Shown here: piece by piece, positions 1 through 8,685 of the stretch
Numbering within the stretch: the first letter of the stretch is position 1
Layout: each line of letters starts with the position of its first letter
Source: Pontibacter rufus
Lineage (GTDB): Bacteria; Bacteroidota; Bacteroidia; Cytophagales; Hymenobacteraceae
DNA length: 64,000 nt
Reading direction: 5' to 3'
Assembly: GCF_015694705.1 (NCBI RefSeq)
Contig: NZ_JADQDR010000001.1
Coordinates: forward strand, 496,001 to 560,000
Notes under the pieces: model-generated
Databases searched by the model: none
What the model was told of the DNA's origin: nothing
Seen by the model: only the letters and a program-made list of their open reading frames with translations
Position numbers and translations under genes: made by a program

Positions 1-2
1 GC

Positions 3-554
3 ACCAAGTATATCGGGGGCCATTCGGATGTGATGGGTGGCGTTGTATGCGGGCCACAGCAAAGTATAAAACGAATATTTGAGCAGGATTATATGACGCT
101 GGGCGCTATACTTGCGCCGCACGATGCCTGGCTGCTTATACGCGGCCTGCGCACGCTACCGGTACGTATGGCCCGCGTGGCCGCCTCTACACGGCAGGTG
201 GTAGATTATCTGGTACGGCACCCGAAAGTTGAGAAAGTGCTGTTCCCGTTCCTCCCCTCGCACCCGCAGTATGAACTGGCTCAGAAACAGATGCGTAACA
301 ATTCCGGACAATTCTCGATCCTGCTGAAAACGCAAAGTATAGAGAAGGTTGATTTGTTTTGTAACAGTTTGCAACACTTCTTAATGGCGGCCAGTTGGGG
401 TGGTCATGAGTCGCTTATTTTCCCGGTGGCCGCTAATTATACAGATGACAGGCCAAAACCCGATCTACCTTTTAACCTTATCCGCTTTTATGTCGGTCTC
501 GAAGACCCGGAATACCTGATACAGGACCTGGCGCAGGGGCTGGAAAAGGTATAG
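3..554 (+). CDS. PLP-dependent trans-sulfuration enzyme, C-terminal part
   Basis: This is the C-terminal part of a Cys/Met-metabolism PLP enzyme (cystathionine gamma-synthase / gamma-lyase / methionine gamma-lyase family, about 380-400 residues when whole). The frame is open from the window edge and begins TKYIGGHSDVMGG. In this family the lysine of TKY(x)GGHSD is the one that binds PLP, so the edge falls just before the active-site lysine and about 180 residues remain. The later AASWGGHESL and the closing IRFYVGLEDPEYLIQDL are typical of the C-terminal substrate-binding domain. The family works as cytosolic tetramers. Which reaction this member performs cannot be told from the C-terminal half. 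The next gene starts 165 bp downstream. Confidence 0.9.
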   Translation, partial: TKYIGGHSDVMGGVVCGPQQSIKRIFEQDYMTLGAILAPHDAWLLIRGLRTLPVRMARVAASTRQVVDYLVRHPKVEKVLFPFLPSHPQYELAQKQMRNNSGQFSILLKTQSIEKVDLFCNSLQHFLMAASWGGHESLIFPVAANYTDDRPKPDLPFNLIRFYVGLEDPEYLIQDLAQGLEKV

Positions 555-718
555 ATGATCTGACGTAGAAATTTGATGAGGCATTAATTTGAAAATGGAA
601 TCTGCTATAGGTCTATAGCACCTGCTGCACAGACTTCAGACTTGCTATGTCTGCGATTTTGAAGTATAACCTCAAACCCTTCCCGGTAGTAAAACAGATA
701 ACACAAGTATAAAATACA

Positions 719-1111
719 ATGAACATCATAGAAAGACCTGACATAGCCAATACGGCCACCGCCGCCATACTTGTCGGAGGCGGCCTGACAAGTTTTTTCC
801 TGAATGAGAACCGCCCCAAAACGGCCCTGATCCCACTTGTGGCCGGCGGGGCACTGCTTCTGCTGAATCCTGGCGTGAAGGCTGGCGACAAAACCGCAGC
901 TCATGCAGCTGTAGGGCTTACCTCCGCGCTAAGTATAATGACGGGCCTGCTGTTTGCCAAATCGGTGGCGCCGGCGGCACAGCTCAGGTATACCAGAGAG
1001 GTGCGTACCCGCCGGGCCGCCACTTTCGGCCTGATGACGCTGAGCGGCCTGGCTGCGGCAGGCGTGTATGTGGCCGGCTTCATCCAAAAGCGGCGCAATA
1101 AGCAGGTATAG
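719..1111 (+). CDS. Small hypothetical multi-pass membrane protein
   Basis: I do not recognise this 130-residue protein. Hydrophobic stretches near residues 13-30, 37-51, 62-85 and 104-122 suggest three or four membrane helices, with basic residues (RRAA, QKRRNKQ) on cytoplasmic ends. It is rich in Ala, Gly and Leu, like small DUF-type inner-membrane proteins. The AT-rich stretch before it (555-718) could hold its promoter. The convergent ggt gene ends 3 bp beyond its stop codon, so there is no room for a separate terminator. Codon use matches the host backbone. Confidence 0.6.
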   Translation: MNIIERPDIANTATAAILVGGGLTSFFLNENRPKTALIPLVAGGALLLLNPGVKAGDKTAAHAAVGLTSALSIMTGLLFAKSVAPAAQLRYTREVRTRRAATFGLMTLSGLAAAGVYVAGFIQKRRNKQV

Positions 1112-1113
1112 TA

Positions 1114-2862
1114 CTAAAATCCTGCTGCTGCATCGTCGCCACGCGGGTCAGCACCGGCTTCCAGTTTTCCGTTGGGCAGCACCAGAATGGCATCCACACG
1201 TCCGTAGGGGCTTCGCTCTTCCAGTTTATACCCTTTGCTGATAAGTATGGCACGCACGTCGGCAGGTATGGCTTCGGGTTCATGTTGTATCTCGTCGGGC
1301 AGCCACTGGTGATGGAAGCGCGGGGCAGCCACTGCCTGCTGCATCGTCATGCCATGCTCCACTACATTTAATATCGCCTGAAAAACAGACGTGATAATGG
1401 TAGAGCCGCCCGGCGTACCGACCACCATGTATAGCTTGCCGTCTTTTTCCAGAATAGTTGGTGTCATGGAACTGAGCATGCGTTTGTTTGGTGCAATAGC
1501 GTTGGCTTTGCCGCCTACCAGCCCGAACATGTTTGGTACGCCCGGTTTCACGCTGAAATCGTCCATCTCGTTGTTGAGCAGGAAGCCTGCGCCTTCAACC
1601 ATTACTTTTGAGCCGTAAGCACCGTTTAGCGTGGTGGTAACAGATACTGCGTTGCCATACTGATCTACGATGCTGAAGTGCGTGGTCTGGTCTGATTCAT
1701 GCATGGGCAGTGCACCGGCTTTAACGGAGGCGGATGGGGTAGCCTTTGCCAAATCCACAGTAGCCATACGGCTTTTCAGGTAAGCCTCGTCCAGGAGTTG
1801 CTGCACAGGCGTTTGCACAAAATCAGGATCGCCGAGGTAGGTGGCACGGTCGGCATACACGCGGCGCTCTGCTTCTGTCATCAGCTGCACCGACTTAGCG
1901 CTTTGCCAGCCATACTTGCCCAAATCGTAGGGCTCCATCATAGTCAGGAGTTGCACCAGGGCAATGCCGCCGCTGGAGGGCGGCCCCATCGAAATGACTT
2001 TGTACCCTTTATACTTGCCCATTATCGGCTCGCGCCAGGTAGCGTTATAATTTTGTAAATCCTGTTTGGTAATGATGCCGCCGCCACGCTCCATTTCCCG
2101 CGCAATCAGATCGGCTGTCTGGCCTGCGTAAAAACCTTCGCGCCCATTGTCGCGGATGCGCTCCAGCGTTTGTGCCAGCTCGGGGTGCCGCAGGGTATCA
2201 CCTGCCTGCCATGCCTGTTCGCGTGCCAGGTAGGGTATATGTTTGTTATTCCTGAGGAAAGCTTCTTTGGTGTTGTTTAAATATTGCGCCTCTTTCTCTG
2301 TCAGCACCACGCCTTGTTTGGCTAAATCTATGGCTGGTTGCACCAGCACGGCCCATGGTAATTTGCCTAATTTCTGATGCAGTTTCACCATGCCGTCTAC
2401 GCTGCCCGGCACACCGGCAGCCAGGTGGCCGTCGGTGCTCAGTCCTTCTATTACATTGCCGGCACTATCCTGGTACATGGTTTCGGAGGCGGCAGCCGGT
2501 GCTTTTTCGCGGTAATCGAGGGTGCCGGTCTGCCCGTTATGGTCGCGGTAAACCAGAAAACCACCACCGCCAATGTTGCCGGCTACCGGGAAAGCAACGG
2601 CCAGCGCAAACTGTGTGGCTACGGTGGCATCGTAGGCATTGCCGCCCTTACGCAGAATTTCCATGCCGATGCGTGATGCCTCCGGGTGCGCCGATACAAC
2701 CATGGCCTTTTCGGACGTGAATCCGCGGGCAGCAGCTTCCGCAGGCGTTTTAACGCTGCCGGAAGTGCAGCCGCTGTATAAAAAAGGCGACAGCAACAGC
2801 AACCAGGCATAAATGATTGTTGGGAAAGATCGCCTCTGGAAGTATAAAGTATGATTTGCCAT
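1114..2862 (-). CDS. ggt: Gamma-glutamyltransferase, lipoprotein precursor
   Basis: Gamma-glutamyltransferase is an N-terminal-nucleophile hydrolase that cleaves gamma-glutamyl bonds of glutathione and transfers the glutamyl group to water or amino acids in the periplasm. The motif QTTHFSIVD carries the expected nucleophile: the Thr before HFS, residue 394, is where the precursor splits into two subunits. GSTIITSVFQ and PGGST near the C-terminus fit the substrate-binding loop. The start at 2862 gives a clean signal sequence with a lipobox (SGC) about 30 residues in. An in-frame ATG at 2910 would add 16 residues ahead of this signal and is less likely. The length of about 580 residues is normal for the family. 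It lies downstream of prc on the same strand but is separated by a terminator. Confidence 0.93.
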   Translation of the reverse strand: MANHTLYFQRRSFPTIIYAWLLLLSPFLYSGCTSGSVKTPAEAAARGFTSEKAMVVSAHPEASRIGMEILRKGGNAYDATVATQFALAVAFPVAGNIGGGGFLVYRDHNGQTGTLDYREKAPAAASETMYQDSAGNVIEGLSTDGHLAAGVPGSVDGMVKLHQKLGKLPWAVLVQPAIDLAKQGVVLTEKEAQYLNNTKEAFLRNNKHIPYLAREQAWQAGDTLRHPELAQTLERIRDNGREGFYAGQTADLIAREMERGGGIITKQDLQNYNATWREPIMGKYKGYKVISMGPPSSGGIALVQLLTMMEPYDLGKYGWQSAKSVQLMTEAERRVYADRATYLGDPDFVQTPVQQLLDEAYLKSRMATVDLAKATPSASVKAGALPMHESDQTTHFSIVDQYGNAVSVTTTLNGAYGSKVMVEGAGFLLNNEMDDFSVKPGVPNMFGLVGGKANAIAPNKRMLSSMTPTILEKDGKLYMVVGTPGGSTIITSVFQAILNVVEHGMTMQQAVAAPRFHHQWLPDEIQHEPEAIPADVRAILISKGYKLEERSPYGRVDAILVLPNGKLEAGADPRGDDAAAGF

Positions 2863-2890
2863 GTATGTTTTTTTGAGATGGTAAGATAAA

Positions 2891-2921
2891 AAGCGCCGGC
2901 TATGAATCATAACCGGCGCTT
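2891..2921 (-). terminator. Rho-independent terminator after prc
   Basis: AAGCGCCGG at 2891-2899 pairs with CCGGCGCTT at 2913-2921. On the minus strand the stem is followed by a run of T. It sits between the prc stop codon and the ggt start, so it separates the two transcripts. Confidence 0.75.
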
Positions 2922-2970
2922 AAACTAATGCTTGTACTTCGTGTTATATATCCCACACGAATACTTTGCG

Positions 2971-5082
2971 TTAAAGCAAGCTGTTTTCTATTACTGATAC
3001 GGCCTCTTCCACATAAATGTCTTTCTGCAGGCTCTTCAGGAACTCTTTGTTACGGGCTAGCTGGGCAGTATCTGTACCTATGGCTTTCACATCCTGCGGC
3101 AGGCGCACGACATCCAATACAGGTACGTCTTTCTGCGCCTCTTCGTAGCGCTTGGCTTCAGCCTCGTTTTGCCTTTCTTCAGCCATATATTTGGTCAGCT
3201 GCAACGAGCGAACCGTATTGTCTGACTGCTTTTTCAGGCGCTCCGCACTCTCCTTTATCAGGTTAAAGCTATCGTTCTGCGCAATATGGGCGCGGCTTTC
3301 AGCTTTTATCTGCGGTATGTTAAGCTTGGTAACAGGCCAGGGCTTATAATTGGCCGGTGTTATTTCATCAAACGGAAGCGGATAATCCTGCTCCTTTTCA
3401 CCGAACTCCAACTGGCTATACAGGTCAGGCAAAATTATGTCAGGTGTTACGCCGCGCAACTGGGTAGTGCCGCCATTAATGCGGTAGAACTTCTGCGTGG
3501 TTAGTTTCAGCGCACCAAAAGGCTTGTAAGCATCAAACTGCGATGGCAATGCATCATCGAGTTCGAAGAACTGCTGCACAGTGCCTTTGCCATAAGTAGG
3601 CGTACCCATAATCACGGCACGGTTATAATCCTGCATGGCAGCTGCCAGAATTTCGGAGGCAGAGGCGCTGTTTGAGTTTACCAGGATTACGAGCGGGCCG
3701 CCATACTGCACCTGCGGGTCGCGGTCGTCGAGCACAATGGCTTTGCCGGCTGCAGTTTTTACCTGCACAACCGGTCCTTTATCTATAAACAGGCCGCCCA
3801 TCTCTATGGCATCCGCCAGCGAACCGCCGCCATTGTTACGTAAGTCGAGCACAAGGCCCTGCATGCCGGCAGTCTTCAGTTTTGCTATTTCGCGCTTCAC
3901 ATCTTCAGCGCTGCTTGGCGCGCCGTTGTTCTCAAAATCGGCATAAAAGCCTGGTAATTTGATATAGCCAATTTTAGCTTTATCATCTATCATGGCAGAC
4001 TGTGCATAGGTGTCTTCAAGCACAATCACGTCGCGGATAATCGGAATAACTTTGGTAGAACCATCGGGTTTTTTCACGGTCAGGCGTACTTCTGTACCTT
4101 TTTTACCGCGTATCAACTGGATGGCATCATCTATACGCATACCTTCTATCAGCACCGGCTCGTTATCGCCCTGGGCAACTTTCTGAATAGCGTCGCCGGG
4201 TTTCAGATCGCCCTGCAGGTAGGAGGGGCTGCCGGGTACAATTTCCATCACCTTTATCTGCCCGTCTTTTTCCTGCAGCGAGGCGCCTATACCTTCCAGG
4301 CGGCCGGTAAAGGCAATATCAAAGTTATCTTTGTCTTTGGGCGGGAAATAGCCGGTATGTGGATCGTATACATTCGTGATGGAGTTGATAAAAATAGAGC
4401 GGCGATCGTCACGGTTTACTTTGCTCAGGCGTTCATAAAGCTCGTCGTAAGATTTCAGCACTTTCGCGCGCGCCTCTTTCTCCATCTCCTCTAATGTCTT
4501 TTTCTCTGCTGTGCTGTCTTTGGCAAGCGCTTTTTCCTGCTCTTCTTTGATGTCGGCCAGGCGCGTCAGGGTCTGATATTTGAGTTGCTTGCGCCATTCT
4601 TCTTTCAGGGCGGGTACATCTTTGGCAAAGGTCAGCTTTTCGCCATCCAGTTCCACGGTTTCATCTTTCGTGAAATCAAAAGGCTTCGCCAGAATCTCTT
4701 TATAGTAGGCCTGCGATTCTTCCATGCGCTTGTCGATCAGGTCAGCCGACAGGTTAAAAAACTCGTAAGAACCTTCGCGCAGCTCATCATCAAGAGCAGT
4801 TTCATACTTGCGCAGCTTCTGTACGTCAGAGGCCAGCAAAAATTTCTTGTTGTAATCCAGACGGTCAAGGTATAAATTAAATACCTTCTTGGAAAAAGCA
4901 TCATCAACCTTTTCGGGCTTGTAATGCCCGGTACTCAGGCCCTGCATCAAAGCCTTGAGCAGAATCTCGTTCTTATCATCAGGTGTACCTGCGCTTCTGT
5001 TGTAGAGAATAAAAGAACCCGTAAGCAGCACTACGGCGAGAACGGATAATATAATTTTGAATCGGGTTGTCAAGGATAGCAT
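2971..5082 (-). CDS. prc: Carboxy-terminal (tail-specific) processing protease, S41A family
   Basis: This is a tail-specific protease that degrades or trims periplasmic proteins from their C-termini. At 703 residues it matches the long Prc/Tsp form of E. coli rather than the short CtpA form. An N-terminal anchor or signal (about residues 8-26) is followed by a helical N-domain, a PDZ domain (around 245-330, GIGASLQEKDGQIKV), and the S41 domain. SNSASASEILAAAMQDY holds the nucleophile Ser and TYGKGTVQQF the catalytic Lys, both very close to E. coli Tsp. A charged C-terminal region (EERQNEAEAKRYEEA) follows, as in other long Prc proteins. The gene has its own terminator and is divergent from the esterase gene across a 382 bp gap. 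In other bacteria Prc turns over peptidoglycan hydrolases and lipoproteins; a role here is inference. Confidence 0.95.
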   Translation of the reverse strand: MLSLTTRFKIILSVLAVVLLTGSFILYNRSAGTPDDKNEILLKALMQGLSTGHYKPEKVDDAFSKKVFNLYLDRLDYNKKFLLASDVQKLRKYETALDDELREGSYEFFNLSADLIDKRMEESQAYYKEILAKPFDFTKDETVELDGEKLTFAKDVPALKEEWRKQLKYQTLTRLADIKEEQEKALAKDSTAEKKTLEEMEKEARAKVLKSYDELYERLSKVNRDDRRSIFINSITNVYDPHTGYFPPKDKDNFDIAFTGRLEGIGASLQEKDGQIKVMEIVPGSPSYLQGDLKPGDAIQKVAQGDNEPVLIEGMRIDDAIQLIRGKKGTEVRLTVKKPDGSTKVIPIIRDVIVLEDTYAQSAMIDDKAKIGYIKLPGFYADFENNGAPSSAEDVKREIAKLKTAGMQGLVLDLRNNGGGSLADAIEMGGLFIDKGPVVQVKTAAGKAIVLDDRDPQVQYGGPLVILVNSNSASASEILAAAMQDYNRAVIMGTPTYGKGTVQQFFELDDALPSQFDAYKPFGALKLTTQKFYRINGGTTQLRGVTPDIILPDLYSQLEFGEKEQDYPLPFDEITPANYKPWPVTKLNIPQIKAESRAHIAQNDSFNLIKESAERLKKQSDNTVRSLQLTKYMAEERQNEAEAKRYEEAQKDVPVLDVVRLPQDVKAIGTDTAQLARNKEFLKSLQKDIYVEEAVSVIENSLL

Positions 5083-5464
5083 CTAAATAAGTATGTTGAA
5101 CTATTGATTTAATACGCAAAAGTAATGCCGTAGATTGTGCGTGGCAGTGATTATCTGTAAGATTCTGTAATGTAATACAAAAGTTGCCGAAACACAATCA
5201 ACTGCAAAAGCCCGTTTAATATGTGGCTGCGGCTGTTTTAAAAAGGTATCGTTTTGCGGAAGAAGTTTCAGGTATTTGCAACTATTAAAATAACAATAAA
5301 AAAGCAACGGATGTTCTATAAGCGGGCACCATTTTGTAAATAATAATTGTACTCGCCGTGACAAACAAGCTCTCTAAGCCGGCGGCACTTACCTCCGGAC
5401 TGGTTTATAAGGAAACTCTTTTGCGGTGTGTCAGGTAAGCTAAAAGGCTTTAAATTTATCAGGT
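5083..5464. promoter_or_regulatory. Divergent intergenic region with candidate prc promoter
   Basis: This 382 bp gap separates two divergent genes. On the minus strand, TACTTTTG at 5124-5117 matches the Bacteroidota -7 box TAnnTTTG about 35 bp before the prc start codon. No good -33 TTTG is visible at the right distance, so the assignment is tentative. Nothing else in the gap looks like a gene, and I see no clear promoter for the rightward esterase gene. Confidence 0.4.
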
Positions 5465-6013
5465 ATGAAAACAATTTTATTCTTTGGCGACAGTCTGACA
5501 GCGGGCTACGGCCTGCCGGCTGCGCAGGCTTATCCTTCCCTTATTGAGCAGCGCTTAAAAGAAAAAGGACATAACTACCGCATACTGAACGGCGGCCTGA
5601 GCGGCGACACCACGGCCGGCGGCGTGCAGCGCATTGAACGCTGGCTAAACCAGCCAATTGATATTTTTGTACTTGCCCTGGGCGCCAACGACGGACTGCG
5701 GGGAATACCTGCCCGCGAAACAAGCCAGAATTTGCAAACAATTATAGACAAAGTGCGGCTACGTAACCCTGATGTGAAAATCATACTATCGGGTATGGAG
5801 ATACCGGACATTGTACCCGGACGCTACGCAGCCGAATTCAGGAAACTTTTCAGGGAGCTGGCGCTATCAAACAACATTGCCTTTATTCCTTTTTTGCTGG
5901 AGGGCGTGGCAGGCATGCGCCAGCTTAACCTGGCCGACGGCGTGCACCCCAATGCCGAAGGGCAGAAGCTGCTGGCAAACCATACATGGGCGGTACTAGA
6001 GGGTATTTTGTAG
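5465..6013 (+). CDS. SGNH/GDSL arylesterase or TesA-like lysophospholipase
   Basis: This is a 182-residue GDSL hydrolase resembling E. coli TesA, which hydrolyses acyl esters and thioesters. All four blocks are visible: GDSLTAGYGLP with nucleophile Ser10, GGLSGDTTAGG (Gly of the oxyanion hole), GANDGLRG (Asn), and DGVHPNAEG with the Asp/His pair. TesA homologues are usually exported, but this start gives no signal peptide. No upstream in-frame ATG was noted, so the enzyme may be cytosolic. It stands alone between prc and a long gap. The actual substrate (short aryl ester, lysophospholipid or acyl-CoA) is unknown. Confidence 0.9.
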   Translation: MKTILFFGDSLTAGYGLPAAQAYPSLIEQRLKEKGHNYRILNGGLSGDTTAGGVQRIERWLNQPIDIFVLALGANDGLRGIPARETSQNLQTIIDKVRLRNPDVKIILSGMEIPDIVPGRYAAEFRKLFRELALSNNIAFIPFLLEGVAGMRQLNLADGVHPNAEGQKLLANHTWAVLEGIL

Positions 6014-6115
6014 CCATTCGGCCATGAAGGAGTTGGCTAAAAGAAGTATAACAAAATATTTCGGGGTAACTTAAAAGAAATACCTTGCCGGTTGAATACA
6101 ATCCCTAGTTATACC

Positions 6116-6205
6116 AGCACCATACTTAAAGTATAGCTCAGCACCAGGCGCTCAATTGTAAGTATAGACTGCGCATTATAGCAGCATCATACTTAAAGTA
6201 TAGCT
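6116..6205. repeat. Pair of 23 bp palindromic intergenic repeats
   Basis: Two 23 bp copies, at 6116-6138 and 6183-6205, differ at one base. Each contains the palindrome ATACTTAAAGTAT. A partial copy (GTAAGTATAGACTGCGC) lies between them. They sit in a 369 bp gap (6014-6382) with no gene, between the esterase and a stress-protein terminator. Their core is the AAGTATA word that is frequent throughout the host parts of the window. Confidence 0.6.
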
Positions 6206-6325
6206 ATCAAAATAAAGATAAACAGGCCGGGCAGCCTTTGTTTATTACGGCTTGATGATAAAAGCGTAAGACGGGGCACTGCTGCTGGCGCAGCCTTATC
6301 TGACTGGTAAAATCCAGAATAAAAA

Positions 6326-6364
6326 TAAAAGCCGGGTATCTTGCTAACAGATACCCGGCTTTTA
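6326..6364 (-). terminator. Rho-independent terminator after the stress protein gene
   Basis: A 15 bp near-perfect inverted repeat (TAAAAGCCGGGTATC and its complement) is separated by 9 bases and flanked by A/T runs on both sides. It lies 19 bp past the stop codon of the leftward gene. It could also act on rightward transcripts. Confidence 0.8.
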
Positions 6365-6382
6365 TGTGGTTAAGCTAAGAGC

Positions 6383-6919
6383 TTAGTAATAAATGTGCTC
6401 TCCTCTGTTTTTCTGGAAGTGCGTCTCAAAGTAGCGGGCGTCTTCAGCGCTTTCTGGTTTAAAGCCAATCACGATGTTTCCTTCCTTGATGCCAGTTTCG
6501 TATACTTTGGCGCGCTCTTCGGGTATACCGGCACCCACCAGGGCGCCAATCAAACCACCCGTTAAGCCACCGGCTCCGGCACCGGCCAGACCAGCTGCTA
6601 AAGGACCTGCTACTATCAGGCCAAGGCCCGGAATTGCTACAGAAGTACCAATAGCTGCAATGGCACCCACAATGGCACCCAGGGTGCCACCAATCGCTGA
6701 ACCTGCACCGGCGCCTTCAAGCGACTTATTGCCTAATTCTGTTGTGTCGTCTTTGTCATCATCGCCGAAATGCCTTTTACGGCCTTCATCCGACATAACG
6801 ACGTTTATATCGTCTTTATCATACCCGCGGGCGCGAAGCTCTTCGAAGGCACGTTCTGCACTTTCTCTGTCTCTAAACATAGCGGTCATCATGCCCGCAT
6901 TATCAGTTCTGTTCATCAT
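6383..6919 (-). CDS. General stress protein (YflT-like) with glycine-zipper region
   Basis: The N-terminus (MTAMFRDRESAERAFEELRARGYDKDDINVVMSDE) has the form seen in YflT / general-stress-17M domains: a small alpha/beta module that begins by naming an element to be 'bumped'. It is followed by an acidic linker and a Gly/Ala-rich segment (residues about 70-125) with GxxxG spacing that could insert in a membrane or pack as a glycine zipper. The C-terminal part (VYETGIKEGNIVIGFKPESAEDARYFE) resembles a second half of the same domain. Length is 178 residues. The molecular function of the family is not established; related Bacillus proteins are induced by general stress. It is monocistronic with a strong terminator. 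Confidence 0.65.
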   Translation of the reverse strand: MMNRTDNAGMMTAMFRDRESAERAFEELRARGYDKDDINVVMSDEGRKRHFGDDDKDDTTELGNKSLEGAGAGSAIGGTLGAIVGAIAAIGTSVAIPGLGLIVAGPLAAGLAGAGAGGLTGGLIGALVGAGIPEERAKVYETGIKEGNIVIGFKPESAEDARYFETHFQKNRGEHIYY

Positions 6920-7098
6920 AGTTTTATAGTTATGTGTTGTTATGTGTAAACCAACGCTTCTTACAGGTATTGGCTGTTTTCTGCGTTATAGGTATACTAA
7001 CGGCAACAGCAAGGTATGGTTACGGCAGGCGGTTCCGGCCTGGAGCTGATGTGCGCCTATGCTGTTGTTTAGCTATTTCAGGCAACCCAAAGCTTGGG

Positions 7099-7752
7099 TT
7101 ATTCCTGCGGAGGGAGCAGTACCTTGTTAATAATGTGCACAACGCCGTTCGATGCTTTTATATCGGGTGTGACAATCTGGGCGCCGCCTACCACAAAGCC
7201 CCTGTCATCTACCTGTACCACTACTTCATCGCCCTGGGCAGTTTGCATTTGCATGTTGTCCTTCAGCTCATAAGACATTACGCGATTAGGTAGCACATGT
7301 GCCTGCAGAATGCGGGTAAGTTCCAGCTTGTTATCACCCAGCATCAGGGTCTCTACCGTACCTTCCGGTAATGCAGCAAAAGCTTCATCGGTAGGGGCAA
7401 ACAGAGTATATTCAGCAGGGCTGTCCAGTATCGTTACCATGTCGGCCGCGCGTACAAGCTTTGTGAGCGTGGAGAGATCAGGATTGCTCTGGATAAGTGC
7501 AAAAATGTTCCGTGCCTTTCCAACAGGGTTGTCGGCTGATACAGTCTCATCTTCGTTATCGGCAGTCATGTTGGTATCCATCGTTGTGGTATCATCAACT
7601 GCTGCACTGTCGGTTGTTGCTGCTACGCCTGTTTCGGTCGCCTCTGTTTCAGCACTGCTGTTTACCACATCTGTGCTGTCGCTTACACTGGCACAGCCCA
7701 GCAGCACCGCCGCTGTGGCTGCCATGCATATTGTTGTTATCTTGTTTCTCAT
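7099..7752 (-). CDS. Fasciclin-domain lipoprotein 1
   Basis: This 217-residue exported protein has a lipobox (LLGCASVS, Cys about residue 20), a Ser/Thr/Asp/Glu-rich linker (about 22-75) and one fasciclin (FAS1) domain. The FAS1 signatures are TLFAPTDEAFAALP and the closing SNGVVHIINKVLLPP. FAS1 domains are secreted adhesion or matrix modules. The ACTs and surface location of this one are inferred from the lipobox. It is the last of three tandem paralogues. The first has no obvious long terminator, only a short AACCCA/TGGGTT hairpin at its stop codon. Confidence 0.88.
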   Translation of the reverse strand: MRNKITTICMAATAAVLLGCASVSDSTDVVNSSAETEATETGVAATTDSAAVDDTTTMDTNMTADNEDETVSADNPVGKARNIFALIQSNPDLSTLTKLVRAADMVTILDSPAEYTLFAPTDEAFAALPEGTVETLMLGDNKLELTRILQAHVLPNRVMSYELKDNMQMQTAQGDEVVVQVDDRGFVVGGAQIVTPDIKASNGVVHIINKVLLPPQE

Positions 7753-7836
7753 CCGTTTTAGGTTTATATGCTCTTTATTAGTTATTCATACGCACCCCGG
7801 GCTTAAAAGCTACCTGTGCATTTTTTGTCTCTGCGC

Positions 7837-7880
7837 TATAAACAGTAAGCCCCTCGGTTGAGAGGGGCTTACTGTTTATA
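7837..7880 (-). terminator. Terminator after fasciclin gene 2
   Basis: A perfect 19 bp inverted repeat (arms 7837-7855 and 7862-7880, core AAGCCCCTC/GAGGGGCTT) has a 6 base loop. It lies 10 bp past the stop codon of the middle fasciclin gene, so the three fasciclin genes are probably not one simple transcript. Confidence 0.85.
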
Positions 7881-7890
7881 ATATCATACT

Positions 7891-8571
7891 TTACTTGTCG
7901 TTTACCTCAACATCTTCTGGTATAATTACATTGTTAACCACTTGTATAATGCCGTTTGAAGCTATTACATCGGGTTTAACAATGGTGGCACCTCCTACTG
8001 TAACAAGGCTACCTACATTATCAACACTAACATCCACGTATTGGCCTTCTGCAGTTTCCAGGCGTTGTGTTGTATTAAACTGAGATGACAGCACTCTGGA
8101 GGGGATGATGTGTGCCTGGATAACTTTAGCCAGGGCAATCTGGTTTGTCGGATCTATGAGGTAGTTATACTGTTCTCTGGACAATTCCTCAAAAGCTTCG
8201 TTGGTGGGCATAAGCACGGTTAAGGGGCCTGCTGCATTAAAAGCAGTTGTCAGGTTGGCTGCTTCTACGAGCTTTACAAATGTAGAAAGGTGCTCGTTTT
8301 TCCGGGCCAGGTCCAGGATAGTATATTGCTCGGTGTTGTCTATATCCTCAAACATGTCGTAGTAAGAGGCATTGGCGTTATCAGCAGCTACACCGTCCGT
8401 CAGGCCAGGCTGTACGCTTGTATCGCTACCTGATGCCATAGGCTGATCTGTAGCCTGCGATGCATCCATAGCGGCAGCATCGTCTGTTGTATCTGTGGTG
8501 CTGGCACACCCAAACAGTGTCATGGCCATTGTTGCCATAGCTGCCAGCGGGGTAATTAGTTTCTTTTTCAT
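7891..8571 (-). CDS. Fasciclin-domain lipoprotein 2
   Basis: This is a 226-residue lipoprotein (lipobox LFGCAST, Cys about 22) with a linker rich in Asp, Ala and Thr and one FAS1 domain. It shares the block MFEDIDNTEQY followed by an L..ST(F) segment with paralogue 3, and ends ASNGIIQVVNNVIIPEDVE, the usual FAS1 C-terminal strand. The domain motif TVLMPTNEAFEEL is intact. The shared block shows that copies 2 and 3 are closer to each other than to copy 1. It has its own terminator. Confidence 0.88.
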   Translation of the reverse strand: MKKKLITPLAAMATMAMTLFGCASTTDTTDDAAAMDASQATDQPMASGSDTSVQPGLTDGVAADNANASYYDMFEDIDNTEQYTILDLARKNEHLSTFVKLVEAANLTTAFNAAGPLTVLMPTNEAFEELSREQYNYLIDPTNQIALAKVIQAHIIPSRVLSSQFNTTQRLETAEGQYVDVSVDNVGSLVTVGGATIVKPDVIASNGIIQVVNNVIIPEDVEVNDK

Positions 8572-8633
8572 AGTATAGTTTTGGTGTTGTAAAGCGGTTT
8601 TATTGCTGCATACCTGCCGGGTTATGAAAATAA

Positions 8634-8662
8634 AAACCCTCTTTTATTGCTAAAGAGGGTTT
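8634..8662 (-). terminator. Terminator after fasciclin gene 3
   Basis: An 11 bp stem (AAACCCTCTTT at 8634-8644 with AAAGAGGGTTT at 8652-8662) and a 7 base loop lie 23 bp past the stop codon of the upstream fasciclin gene. On the minus strand an A/T run follows. Confidence 0.75.
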
Positions 8663-8685
8663 AACTTTCATCTCAACGGGAGATA

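Noticed and set aside
605..904. Minus-strand reading frames opposite the membrane protein gene
   Set aside because: They have no motif, overlap a plausible rightward gene, and have no ribosome-binding site.
2355..2720. Long rightward frames inside ggt
   Set aside because: Arginine/cysteine-rich shadows of the ggt frame without family features.
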